Assembly (NCBI RefSeq): GCF_006438965.1
Contig: NZ_RCZM01000003.1
Coordinates: forward strand, 434,001-498,000
DNA: 64,000 bases
Source: Pedococcus bigeumensis
GTDB lineage: Bacteria > Actinomycetota > Actinomycetes > Actinomycetales > Dermatophilaceae
Direction: 5' to 3'
The position numbers and the translations under genes were made by a program. This document shows positions 43,530 through 54,053 of the stretch, piece by piece. A model generated the notes under the pieces. It had not been told where the DNA came from and ran no database searches. It worked only from the letters and a program-made list of their open reading frames with translations. How positions within the stretch are numbered: position 1 is the first letter of the stretch; each line of letters starts with the position of its first letter.

Positions 43530-44120
43530 TCAGCGGTGGCCGGCCTCGAGGTCGAGGAGGTAGCGCTTGGCCTCCAGCCCACCGGCATACCCGGTCAGGG
43601 CACCGCTCGAGGCGACGATGCGGTGGCACGGGAGCACCACGCACAACGGGTTGGCACCGAGCGCCGCCCCGACTGCGCGGGCCGCACTCGGCCGGTCCAC
43701 GCGGGCGGCCAGCTCGCCGTAGGTGGCGCGGTCGCCGTAGCCGACCGTAGCGGCGAGCCGGGGCAGGACGGCGCGCTGGAAGTCGGACGCCAGGGCCAGG
43801 TCGGTGCGCAGCGAGAACGCGCGGGTCCGGCCCTCGAGGAACGCCTCGAGCTGGGTCCGCGCCTCGTCGAGCTCGCCCGGCTGGCGCAGCACCCGGGGTG
43901 AGACGCGCTCACTGAGCCGGGTCAGGAGGCGGTCCTCGTCCTCGGCGGTGGCGACGAAACCGGAGGCCACCAAGGCGCCGGAGTCGTTGCGGGCCAACAG
44001 CATCCGACCGATCGGGGTGTCCTCCACGACGTAGGACACGTCGCTCGGTGGCAGCACCGGGGGGCGCAGGGTGGACTCGTCGGGCTGGAACGCGGAGAGG
44101 CGGGCAGTGGGGTCGGTCAT
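43530..44120 (-). CDS. ogt: Methylated-DNA-[protein]-cysteine S-methyltransferase
   Basis: 196 aa. C-terminal alkyltransferase domain with the active-site PCHRIVASSGALTGYAGG (Cys at about residue 165), helix-turn-helix YGELAARVDRPSAARAVGAALGANP. The N-terminal half is the degenerate ribonuclease-H-like domain. It removes O6-methyl groups from guanine in DNA, in a suicide reaction. Its ATG overlaps the stop of the upstream sigma factor (ATGA), a linkage that suggests induction by DNA alkylation. Confidence 0.95.
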   Translation of the reverse strand: MTDPTARLSAFQPDESTLRPPVLPPSDVSYVVEDTPIGRMLLARNDSGALVASGFVATAEDEDRLLTRLSERVSPRVLRQPGELDEARTQLEAFLEGRTRAFSLRTDLALASDFQRAVLPRLAATVGYGDRATYGELAARVDRPSAARAVGAALGANPLCVVLPCHRIVASSGALTGYAGGLEAKRYLLDLEAGHR

Positions 44121-44620
44121 GACACGTCCTTACGCAGGGTCGCGAGCGCGTCGCTCACGAGCCGCCGGCTCATCGCGGACGAGGTGCCCAGCGCGGCGGC
44201 GATGGTGGGGTGGTCGAGGTCGGCGACGTACTTGAGGACGACGGCTTCGCGCTGCCGCGGTGGCAGTGCCGCCACCGAGGCCCAGAGCGGTTGGTCGAGC
44301 ATCGGTCCGTCGAGCAGGGCGACGTCGGCGGCAGGTGCAGCCTTCGTCACCGACGCCAGGGAAGCCGGGTCGTCGTGGGGCACCGCACGGCGGGCCCGTC
44401 CGCGGTGCGCGTCCATCGCGCACCGGTGCGTGATCGTGAGCAGCCAGCCGCGCAGGTTCCGGGCCGAGCGCAGCGACGGGTAGGCCGCGAGCGCCTGGGT
44501 CCACGCCTGCTGGGCGACGTCGTCACCGTCGACGGGCCCGGCGAGGGCGTGGGCGAGGCGGGCGACGTCGCGCCAGTGCGCGTCGACGAGGGTCTGGAAG
44601 GCGGGCAGTTTCACACTCAT
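44117..44620 (-). CDS. ECF sigma factor coupled to ogt
   Basis: 167 aa from ATG 44620 with GGGGAGGGG upstream. Region 2 (VDAHWRDVARLAHALAGPVDGDDVAQQAWTQAL; NLRGWLLTITHRCAMDAHRGR) and region 4 (ASVAALPPRQREAVVLKYVADLDHPTIAAALGTSSAMSRRLVSDALATL). No anti-sigma gene lies beside it. Translationally coupled to ogt, the pair recalls sigma-alkyltransferase operons described in actinobacteria. Divergent from the phosphodiesterase gene; 44621-44814 is presumed promoter DNA. Confidence 0.9.
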   Translation of the reverse strand: MSVKLPAFQTLVDAHWRDVARLAHALAGPVDGDDVAQQAWTQALAAYPSLRSARNLRGWLLTITHRCAMDAHRGRARRAVPHDDPASLASVTKAAPAADVALLDGPMLDQPLWASVAALPPRQREAVVLKYVADLDHPTIAAALGTSSAMSRRLVSDALATLRKDVS

Positions 44621-44814
44621 GGAACGCCGCCCCTCCCCTTCGTGTGAGTCCCAGTGAGCCGGTGCCGCCCACCCAAGCCGTATGCCGGGCGCCGGACTTC
44701 GCGTGCGCCGCTCCTCGTGCCCAGCTCCGTCGGTCCGGCAGCCATCGTGCCGCATCGCCGCGCGTCCCAGCCAAGCGACGGGTGTGAACCGTCCCTGTGT
44801 GGAAGCATGGTTGT

Positions 44815-45651
44815 GTGCTCGACGAAGTCGTCCCCACACCTTCCGGCCAGACCCTCCGGAGCGGTCCGCTCGTCATTGCGCACCGCGGGTCGAGCCTGGC
44901 CGAGCCGGAGCACACGCTGCGCGCCTACATGCGGGCCATCGAGGAGGGCGCACACGCCCTCGAGTGCGACGTGCGGCTGACCGCCGACTCGCACCTCGTC
45001 TGCGTCCACGACCGTCGGGTGAACCGCACCTCCAACGGGCACGGCATCGTCTCGACGCTGGAGCTGGCCGAGCTGGAGGGGCTCGACTGGGGTTCGTGGA
45101 AGGACGACCACCCCGGTGACCTCGAGCTCCCCGACCGCGACCGCAACCGGCTGCTCACCCTGCGCCACCTGCTGACGACCGTGCTGGAGTCCGAGCGCCC
45201 CATCGGCCTGGCCATCGAGACCAAGCACCCCACCCGCTACGCCGGGCTCGTCGAACGCCAGCTGGCGCAAGTGTTGGCCGAGTTCGACCTCGACGGGCCA
45301 CGCCGCCCCGACCAGCACTGGGTGCGCGTGATGTCGTTCTCCCAGCTGGCCGTGCAGCGGATGCGCCAGCTGTGCCCCCACGTCCCGGCGGTCTACCTCA
45401 TCGAGGACGCGGTGCCCCTACGGTTCCGCGACGGGTCGCTGCCCAAGGGGATCCACACCGTCGGGCTGGACATCAAGATCCTGCGCCGCTACCCCCAGAC
45501 CGTCGCTCGACAGCACCGCCACGGGCACGAGGTCTATGCCTGGACGGTCGACGAACCGGCCGACATCAGGCTCTGTCTGGAGCTCGGTGTGGACGCCATC
45601 ATCAGCAACCGGCCGCGCGCGGTCCTCGACGCTGTGGAGGCCAGTGGGTAG
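44815..45651 (+). CDS. Glycerophosphodiester phosphodiesterase
   Basis: 278 aa from GTG 44815; AAGCAT 6 nt upstream fits a leaderless start. TIM-barrel GDPD with VIAHRGSSLAEPEHTLRAY (catalytic His-Arg and Glu), ECDVRLTADSHLVCVHD (Glu, Asp, His) and GVDAIISNRP at the end, so all catalytic residues are present. No signal peptide, so a cytoplasmic enzyme releasing glycerol-3-phosphate from phospholipid head-group diesters. Confidence 0.95.
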   Translation: MLDEVVPTPSGQTLRSGPLVIAHRGSSLAEPEHTLRAYMRAIEEGAHALECDVRLTADSHLVCVHDRRVNRTSNGHGIVSTLELAELEGLDWGSWKDDHPGDLELPDRDRNRLLTLRHLLTTVLESERPIGLAIETKHPTRYAGLVERQLAQVLAEFDLDGPRRPDQHWVRVMSFSQLAVQRMRQLCPHVPAVYLIEDAVPLRFRDGSLPKGIHTVGLDIKILRRYPQTVARQHRHGHEVYAWTVDEPADIRLCLELGVDAIISNRPRAVLDAVEASG

Positions 45652-45679
45652 TCTCCGAGCGAACTCGCAACGATCGGAC

Positions 45680-46165
45680 ATGGGCACGGGCATGGCAGCA
45701 GCACCGCTGGGGGAGCGCCCCACACGCTCACAACCGTCGTCGGGCGGTCGCGGTCGTGACACCTCGCGCACCATGCGCGTCCCGTGGCGCGCCACGTCGG
45801 TGGCCCAGATCCGCAAGGCGCTCGTCGACGACCTCGAGGGTCGGGACGTACCGGGCGGCGTCATCGACGAGGCCGAGATCGTGGTGTCCGAGCTGGTCTC
45901 CAACGCCATCCGGCACGCCCGCCCTCTCGCCGACGGCAACCTGCGGGTGCACTGGAAGGTCAAGGCCGGCGTCGTGGAGGTCGAGGTGACCGACGGCGGC
46001 AGCGACACCACCCCCCGCCCGGCTCCGCGCACCATCTGGGCCCCCTCCGGCCGGGGGCTGCGCATCGTCCGCAGCCTGGCGCACGAGTGGGGCGTCACCG
46101 AGGACCGCACCGGGTCGACCGTGTGGGCCTCGCTCGGTGGGCCCTCCCGCCGCCGCAGCCACTGA
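45680..46165 (+). CDS. ATP-binding protein of the RsbW/HATPase_c anti-sigma type
   Basis: 161 aa from ATG 45680 (ATG 45692 is also possible). Disordered Arg/Pro N-terminus, then a GHKL fold: EIVVSELVSNAIRHA (N-box), VEVEVTDGGSDTTP (G1), GRGLRIVRSLAHEWGV (G2). Stand-alone proteins like this act as serine kinases on anti-anti-sigma factors. No partner STAS or sigma gene is adjacent. Lies 28 bp after the phosphodiesterase gene. Confidence 0.88.
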   Translation: MGTGMAAAPLGERPTRSQPSSGGRGRDTSRTMRVPWRATSVAQIRKALVDDLEGRDVPGGVIDEAEIVVSELVSNAIRHARPLADGNLRVHWKVKAGVVEVEVTDGGSDTTPRPAPRTIWAPSGRGLRIVRSLAHEWGVTEDRTGSTVWASLGGPSRRRSH

Positions 46166-46188
46166 GTCCTTCCCTCGCCGCCAGGCAA

Positions 46189-46194
46189 TAGGGT
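46189..46194 (+). promoter_or_regulatory. Leaderless -10 box (TAGGGT)
   Basis: TAGGGT, 7 nt, then ATG 46202. Confidence 0.6.
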
Positions 46195-46201
46195 TTGCCG
46201 C

Positions 46202-47092
46202 ATGGGTAAGGCATCACGGCGTCGCAAGGGCGCAGACCACGGCTCCACCACGACACGCGTCGAGCCCGCACCGTTCGTCGCCCGCCCGTTCCAGGGCCTG
46301 CCCGGCGAGACCGACTGGGTCGCAATGCGCGAGATCCTCCCCGCGGCCACCGCGACCGTCACCTTCGCCAAGGGCCAGGCTCCCGAGGGGGCACCCGCCG
46401 AGGTGACCGTCGCGACGGTCCTGCCGCTCGCCTGGCCGGGCCTGCACCGGACCGACGGCACCATCCTCGTCGGCACCCAGTCGGGGTCGATCTCCGGTGA
46501 CGCCTCCCGCGACCTGGCGACCTCCCTGCTGGCCGCCGCCACTGCGGAGCAGGGCACGCCCGTCACCAGCACCCCAGCCGCGACGGCCGACACCCCGCGC
46601 CTGCAGGACCTGCTGGACACCACCGGGTCGTTCGACGTGACCATCCACGAGGGGTTCGACTTCTGGGTCGGCGAGAGCGAGCTCGACGACGAGGCCAAGG
46701 CCTCGCTGGAGCGCGCCAACGAGTCGGTGATCCCGACCGTGAAGATGGCCGCGGCTGAGTCCGCCTACTGGTGCCGGATCGGCGACCGCACCCACGTCCG
46801 CCTCGTACTTCCCGAGGACGAGGACGTCGCCACCGACGCGCTGGCACGCCTGCACGCTGCGGGTGACAGTGGCCTGGGTGGGTCGACCCGCCTGCTCGGT
46901 GCGTTCCGCGCCTGCGGCCTCCTCGTGCCGGTCTGGGACCTCGAGCCCGACAAGACTTCGGCCGACTACGAGGACGCGCTCGGCGAGTTCATGACCCGGT
47001 ATGCCGCGGCCTCCGCTGCCGATGCGCCCCTCACCGCGGAGCAGCGCCGGGCCCGGTCCGGGCTGCTCAGCCGTCAGGTGACGCTGCGCTGA
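46202..47092 (+). CDS. DUF5926 family protein
   Basis: 296 aa. MGKASRRRKG start, PFVARPFQGLPGETDWVAMREILPAATATV and a C-terminal region rich in acidic residues match the actinobacterial DUF5926 family. The basic N-terminus resembles that of SecA C-terminal-domain-like or nucleic-acid-associated proteins, but function is unknown. No membrane segment. It is followed after 15 bp by the GT2 gene and may share its transcript. Confidence 0.9.
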   Translation: MGKASRRRKGADHGSTTTRVEPAPFVARPFQGLPGETDWVAMREILPAATATVTFAKGQAPEGAPAEVTVATVLPLAWPGLHRTDGTILVGTQSGSISGDASRDLATSLLAAATAEQGTPVTSTPAATADTPRLQDLLDTTGSFDVTIHEGFDFWVGESELDDEAKASLERANESVIPTVKMAAAESAYWCRIGDRTHVRLVLPEDEDVATDALARLHAAGDSGLGGSTRLLGAFRACGLLVPVWDLEPDKTSADYEDALGEFMTRYAAASAADAPLTAEQRRARSGLLSRQVTLR

Positions 47093-47107
47093 CGCGGCGA
47101 CGCTGAC

Positions 47108-47848
47108 ATGACGGACCCCATCATCCCGACCGTGGCTGCGGTGATCCCGGCCAAGGACGAAGCGGACCGGATCGCCGCGACGGTTCGTGCCGTCCGCGGC
47201 ATACCGGGGGTGGACCTGGTGGTGGTCGTCGACGACGGCAGCTCCGACCGCACGGCCGACGTCGCCCGCGAGGCCGGCGCCGAAGTGGTTCGGCACGCGC
47301 GCAACCGGGGCAAGGCCGCCGCGATGACCACGGGCGCCGGGTACGTCGCCCGGCACGAGGGCGTCGAAGGACGGGTCGGCGGCTCCGCGGACCGGCGACC
47401 CCTGCTCTTCGTCGACGGCGACCTGGAGGACAGTGCCGCGAACGTCGGTGTGCTGGTGCCGCCGGTGCTCGAGGGCCGCGCCGACATGACGATCGCCACG
47501 CTGCCCCCGCAGAAGACGGCCGGCGGCGGACACGGGTTCGTGGTCCGGTTGGCGCGCAAGGGGATCGAGGACCTCACCGGGTTCGTCGCCCAGCAACCGC
47601 TGTCGGGGATGCGCTGCATCTCGCGCCAGGCGTTCGACGCGGCCAGTCCCCTTGCCCGCGGCTGGGGCGTGGAGGTCGGGCTGACCGTCGACGTCCTGAT
47701 GGCCGGCCTGCGCGTCGAGGAGGTGCCCTGCGAGCTGCACCACCGGGTCAGCGGTGCCGACTGGCGCGGCAAGGTGCACCGGGCCAAGCAGTACCGCGAC
47801 GTCGCCCTCGCCCTCGCGCGCCGCCGGGCCCGGCGCGGGCTGCGCTGA
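47108..47848 (+). CDS. Family 2 glycosyltransferase
   Basis: 246 aa. GT-A fold: VAAVIPAKDEADRIAATVRAV, DDGSSDRTADVAREAGA and LLFVDGDLED carrying the DxD-type metal site. QQPLSGMRCISRQAF is the acceptor loop. No membrane helices, so it probably uses a nucleotide sugar with a lipid acceptor, as in dolichol-phosphate-mannose-synthase-like enzymes. Upstream of an MptB-like mannosyltransferase, 11 bp apart, which suggests it could supply the polyprenyl-phosphate-mannose donor. Confidence 0.9.
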   Translation: MTDPIIPTVAAVIPAKDEADRIAATVRAVRGIPGVDLVVVVDDGSSDRTADVAREAGAEVVRHARNRGKAAAMTTGAGYVARHEGVEGRVGGSADRRPLLFVDGDLEDSAANVGVLVPPVLEGRADMTIATLPPQKTAGGGHGFVVRLARKGIEDLTGFVAQQPLSGMRCISRQAFDAASPLARGWGVEVGLTVDVLMAGLRVEEVPCELHHRVSGADWRGKVHRAKQYRDVALALARRRARRGLR

Positions 47849-49324
47849 CCGGCGCGACCATGACCACGGCGGGTGGGAGGACGACGTCCGTGCGCGACTG
47901 GGCCGCGACGCGGCACCGGCTGGCAGCAGCCGCGCTGGCGCTGTCCTTCGGCCTGCTGCTGCTCGTGGGGGTGGCTGGTCCGAGCGCCGCCAAACCCGCA
48001 CTCGGCCCGCGCGGCTGGGCACCGGGAGACCTGGCGTGGGCACCCGGCCCGGCACTGGTCACCGCACTGCTGTGGGCCGCCTACCTCGTGGGGGCGCTCG
48101 CGGTCGCCCTGCGGCTGCGCGGCGAGCCGTCGGTGGTCTCGACGGCGGGGATGCTCGGTTCGGTCGCGACGCGGGCGAGGCGTCGGCTGGCCCCCGGAGG
48201 CTGGGCCCTGCCGCTCGGCATCGGGGTGCTCAGCCTCCTCACCGGACCGTTCGGCTCGGCCGACCACACGAACTACGCCGCCTACGGCCGGATCGCCGCC
48301 CTCGGCGGCGACCCCTACCTCACAGCCCCGAGCGCCTGGTCCGCGCTGGACCCGGTGACCTCTGCCGTCGAACCGCCGTGGACTGACACGGTCAGCGTCT
48401 ACGGCCCGTTCGCCACCCTGCTCCAGTCGCTCACCTCACACGTCGCCGGCGCGAACCTGCGCGAGACCGTCTGGCTCTGGCAGGTGCTGGTCGTCGTGGC
48501 GTGGCTGGCGGTGCGGTTCCTGCTGCTGCGCAGCGGCGCCACGCCGCGCCGGGTCGACACGCTCTGGACGCTCAACCCGCTCGTCTTCGGCGTGGGAGTC
48601 CTCGGCGCGCACGTCGACCTCGTCGCTGCCGCACTCGCCGTGGCCGCCCTGGTGCTCGCAGCGCGCAGCCCGCTGGCCGCCGGTGCGTTCGCGGGGCTCG
48701 CGGTCTCGTGCAAGGTCACCTATGGCGTCGTGGGGGTGGCGGTGCTGCTCGCGTGGTGGGTGCACGAGCGCCGCGGTTTCGTCAGGCGGGCGGCGCTGTT
48801 CGCGCTCGCCGCGCTCGCCCTCGTCGTGCCGCTCCATGTCTGGGCCGGACCGCACGTCTTCGACCAGCTGGACCGGGCTCGTCGGTCGATCTCGTTGGCG
48901 ACCCCGTGGCGGCTCCTCTACGAACTCCTGAGTGGCCCGCTCACCACAGCCCATGCGCGGACCCTGGTGACCTGGCTGGCGGCAGCCATGGTGCTCGTCT
49001 TCGTCGTCGTCCTCGCGAGGGTCACCCGCCACCTGGCGCCGGAGACCGCGACGGGGGCGGCTGCTCGCTGGGCGCTGGTGCTCAGCACGGCCTACACGGT
49101 GGCGGCCCCCTACTCGCTGCCCTGGTACGACCTGCTCACGTGGGCGCTGCTGCCGGTGCTCGCGGCCAGCGTGCTGGACGCGATCCTGCTGCTGCGGCTG
49201 GCCGCGATGGCCGTCGCCTACGTGCCCGGCAGGGTGGTCGGCATGACGCCGACCGTCCAACGCGTCACCCTGTGGGTGCGCCGCACCCCCGTGCCGTATG
49301 CCGTGCTGCTGGTGTGGGGGTGGC

Positions 49325-51583
<2,259 letters not shown>

Positions 51584-51589
51584 CCGTAC

Positions 51590-51595
51590 AGGCTA
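51590..51595 (-). promoter_or_regulatory. Leaderless -10 box (TAGCCT)
   Basis: Reverse-strand TAGCCT, 6 nt, then GTG 51583. Confidence 0.58.
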
Positions 51596-51624
51596 CGGGT
51601 CGCGGCACAGGACAGAATGGAGGC

Positions 51625-52950
51625 GTGACCACCGTGACCCCGACCGCCGCAGTGGCCCGTGGTCGTGGACACCGGATCCGCAGGCTGGGCCGCTCGGTCG
51701 GCTCCCGCATCGCCGGCTGGTCGCCGACCGCACGCTGGGCCCTGGCGGTCGCGATCATCCTCGCCGGCGCGTCGATACCGGTGCTGCGCTACCTCGTCTT
51801 CTGGCCCCTGGACCAGTGGCAGGTCGACGTCGAGGTCTACCGCCAGGCGGGGGTCTCGATCCTCACCGGGCGACCGATCTACTCGGCCATGACCGAGGCG
51901 CCCCAGCTGCTTCCCTTCACCTACCCGCCGTTCGCTGCCGTGATCGCGATTCCCCTGGCACTGCTGCCCTTTGGCGCCATCGGCTGGCTCTGGACGATCG
52001 CGCAGATCGCGGCCACGGCCGCCATCGTCTGGTATGCCGGGTGGCGCCTCATCCACCGCACCGGCACCCTCGCGCCGATCACCGTCGCCCTGCTCACGGT
52101 GCCCATGCTGTGGCTGCACCCGGTGTCGGACGGCATCCGGTTCGGGCAGGTGAACGCCTTCATGGTGCTGGCCTGCCTGATGGACCTGCGCAAGCCCCGA
52201 CCGGGGCTGCTACGGCACGTGCCGCCCGGGGTCCTCGTCGGGCTGGCCATGTCGATCAAGCTGACCCCGGGTGTCTTCGTCGTGCACTACCTGGTCAACC
52301 GGCGGTGGAAGGAAGCGATCACAGCGGTCGTCACGGCGGTCACCGTGACGCTCGGGTCGTGGGTCCTGCTGCCGGAGGCGTCGTTCGCCTTCTGGGGCGG
52401 CGCACTCCAGGACCCCGCGCGCCTCGGACCCAATGCCGGCACGTCCAACCAGAGCATCCGCGGCTTCCTGCTGCGCCTCGGCCCTGATGGGCTGCCCGGC
52501 GACGTCCTCTGGCTGGTCCTCGTGGCCGTGGTGGGGTTCGTTGGCTTCCAGCTGGCGCGGCGGGCCTACCTGGCCGGCGACTCGATCAGCGAGGTCGCGG
52601 CCATCGGCCTGATGGCCGTGCTGCTCTCGCCCGTGGCCTGGATCCACCACCTGCACTGGATGGTCGTCGTCATCTTCGCCGTCCTCGGGGCGGACCCACT
52701 GCGCGACCGGCGCCGGCTCGTCGCGGCTGCTGTCATCACGGGCTTCTTCCTGTGCCGCCTGCCGTGGTGGGGGATCACCTGGCTGAGCCACCCGGACTGG
52801 CCGCGCTGGATCGGCCGGGTCCTGCAGAACGCCGACACCTTCGGCTCCCTGCTGGCCCTCGCCCTGCTGTGGTGGGCGCTGCACAGCAAGCCCGCCCCGC
52901 GGCATACCGAAGGCTCTGAGGAGACCGAGCGCCGCGAGGTGGTCGCGTGA
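51625..52950 (+). CDS. GT87-family (DUF2029) membrane glycosyltransferase
   Basis: 441 aa from GTG 51625. About 10 membrane helices, with the early acidic pair QVDVEVYRQAGVSILTGRPIY and the family stretch FTYPPFAAVIAIPLALLP, DGIRFGQVNAFMVLACLMDL and LAMSIKLTPGVFVVHYLV. Relatives use polyprenyl-phosphate-mannose or arabinose to decorate lipoglycans. It overlaps the dehydrogenase gene by GTGA. CAGAAT 6 nt before the GTG may be its -10 box, next to a weak GGAGG. Confidence 0.9.
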   Translation: MTTVTPTAAVARGRGHRIRRLGRSVGSRIAGWSPTARWALAVAIILAGASIPVLRYLVFWPLDQWQVDVEVYRQAGVSILTGRPIYSAMTEAPQLLPFTYPPFAAVIAIPLALLPFGAIGWLWTIAQIAATAAIVWYAGWRLIHRTGTLAPITVALLTVPMLWLHPVSDGIRFGQVNAFMVLACLMDLRKPRPGLLRHVPPGVLVGLAMSIKLTPGVFVVHYLVNRRWKEAITAVVTAVTVTLGSWVLLPEASFAFWGGALQDPARLGPNAGTSNQSIRGFLLRLGPDGLPGDVLWLVLVAVVGFVGFQLARRAYLAGDSISEVAAIGLMAVLLSPVAWIHHLHWMVVVIFAVLGADPLRDRRRLVAAAVITGFFLCRLPWWGITWLSHPDWPRWIGRVLQNADTFGSLLALALLWWALHSKPAPRHTEGSEETERREVVA

Positions 52951-53906
52951 GGGTCGCGGTCCTCGACGACTACGCATCGGCGTTCGCCCGGCTTCCGGCC
53001 GCGGGGCGGCTCGAGGGCCACGAGGTGGTGACCTTCGCGGACTCGGTGACGGGGGACGCGCTCGTCGAGCGGCTGGCCGGTTTCGACGCGGTGATCCTGC
53101 TCCAGCAACGCACGGCCGTCCCTCGTGCCGTGGTCGAGCGGCTCACCACGGTGCGGCTGCTCAGCCAGACCGGTCGCAACACGAGCCACCTCGACGTGGC
53201 TGCCAGCGCCGAGCGCGGGATCACCGTCTCGGCAGGGGGAGCCGGCGGTCCGCAAGCCACCGCGGAGCTGACTTGGGCGCTCATCCTGGCCGCGCTCCGG
53301 CACCTTCCCGAGGAGGCGCAACGGTTGCGCGCTGGGCAGTGGCAGGCCTCGGTTGGGACCGGTCTGCACGCGAAAACCCTTGGTGTCTATGGCCTCGGAC
53401 GCATCGGCAGCCTCGTGGCAGGGGTGGGCCGGGCGTTCGGGATGAGGGTGCTCGTGTGGGGTCGCGAGGGTTCGCTCTCCCGAGCGACAGAGGCCGGGTA
53501 TGCCGCCGCGTCCAGCCGCGCCGCCTTCTTCGCCGAGTGCGACGTGCTGACCGTGCACCTGCCGCTGTCTGCCGAGACCGCCGGGATCGTGACGGCTGCC
53601 GACCTGGCTCAGATGAAGCCCGATGCGTTGTTCGTCAACACCTCCCGCGCGGCGATCGTCGCGCCTGGCGTCCTCGTGGCGGCGCTTGCGGCTGGGCGTC
53701 CTGGGCGCGCGGCGGTGGACGTGTTCGAGGTGGAGCCGGTGCTCGGTGCAGCTGATCCCTTGCTGGCGCTGCCGAATGTCACCGCCACCCCGCACCTCGG
53801 CTACGTCGAGTGGGACGTGCTCGCGCGCCTCTACGACGCGGCCGTCGACCAGGTGCTCGCCTTCGCAGCCGGCTCAGCCGTCAACGTCGTGGCCCCCTCG
53901 TCCTGA
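52947..53906 (+). CDS. D-2-hydroxyacid dehydrogenase
   Basis: 319 aa from GTG 52947, coupled to the GT87 stop. N- and C-terminal flavodoxin-like halves with the NAD-binding motif TLGVYGLGRIGSLVAGVGRAF, the arginine of QTGRNTSHLDV, VNTSRAAIV and the catalytic His in TATPHLGYV. Such enzymes reduce 2-keto acids to D-hydroxy acids or act in serine or formate metabolism; the substrate is not determined. Unlike its neighbours it is not a glycan enzyme. Confidence 0.93.
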   Translation: MRVAVLDDYASAFARLPAAGRLEGHEVVTFADSVTGDALVERLAGFDAVILLQQRTAVPRAVVERLTTVRLLSQTGRNTSHLDVAASAERGITVSAGGAGGPQATAELTWALILAALRHLPEEAQRLRAGQWQASVGTGLHAKTLGVYGLGRIGSLVAGVGRAFGMRVLVWGREGSLSRATEAGYAAASSRAAFFAECDVLTVHLPLSAETAGIVTAADLAQMKPDALFVNTSRAAIVAPGVLVAALAAGRPGRAAVDVFEVEPVLGAADPLLALPNVTATPHLGYVEWDVLARLYDAAVDQVLAFAAGSAVNVVAPSS

Positions 53907-54053
53907 GCTGCAGGAAGGCCCGAGCTCTTGCCCTCGGTCCTTGGGTGCAGCTGGACCATGGCGCGGGCTCGCCGGGTGCCGGTAGCCTCCGAGCAGCGGA
54001 CCGGCGCCGCGGCGGGCGTCCGGCCCGGTACGGCTCCGGGGGACGGAGCGGGC

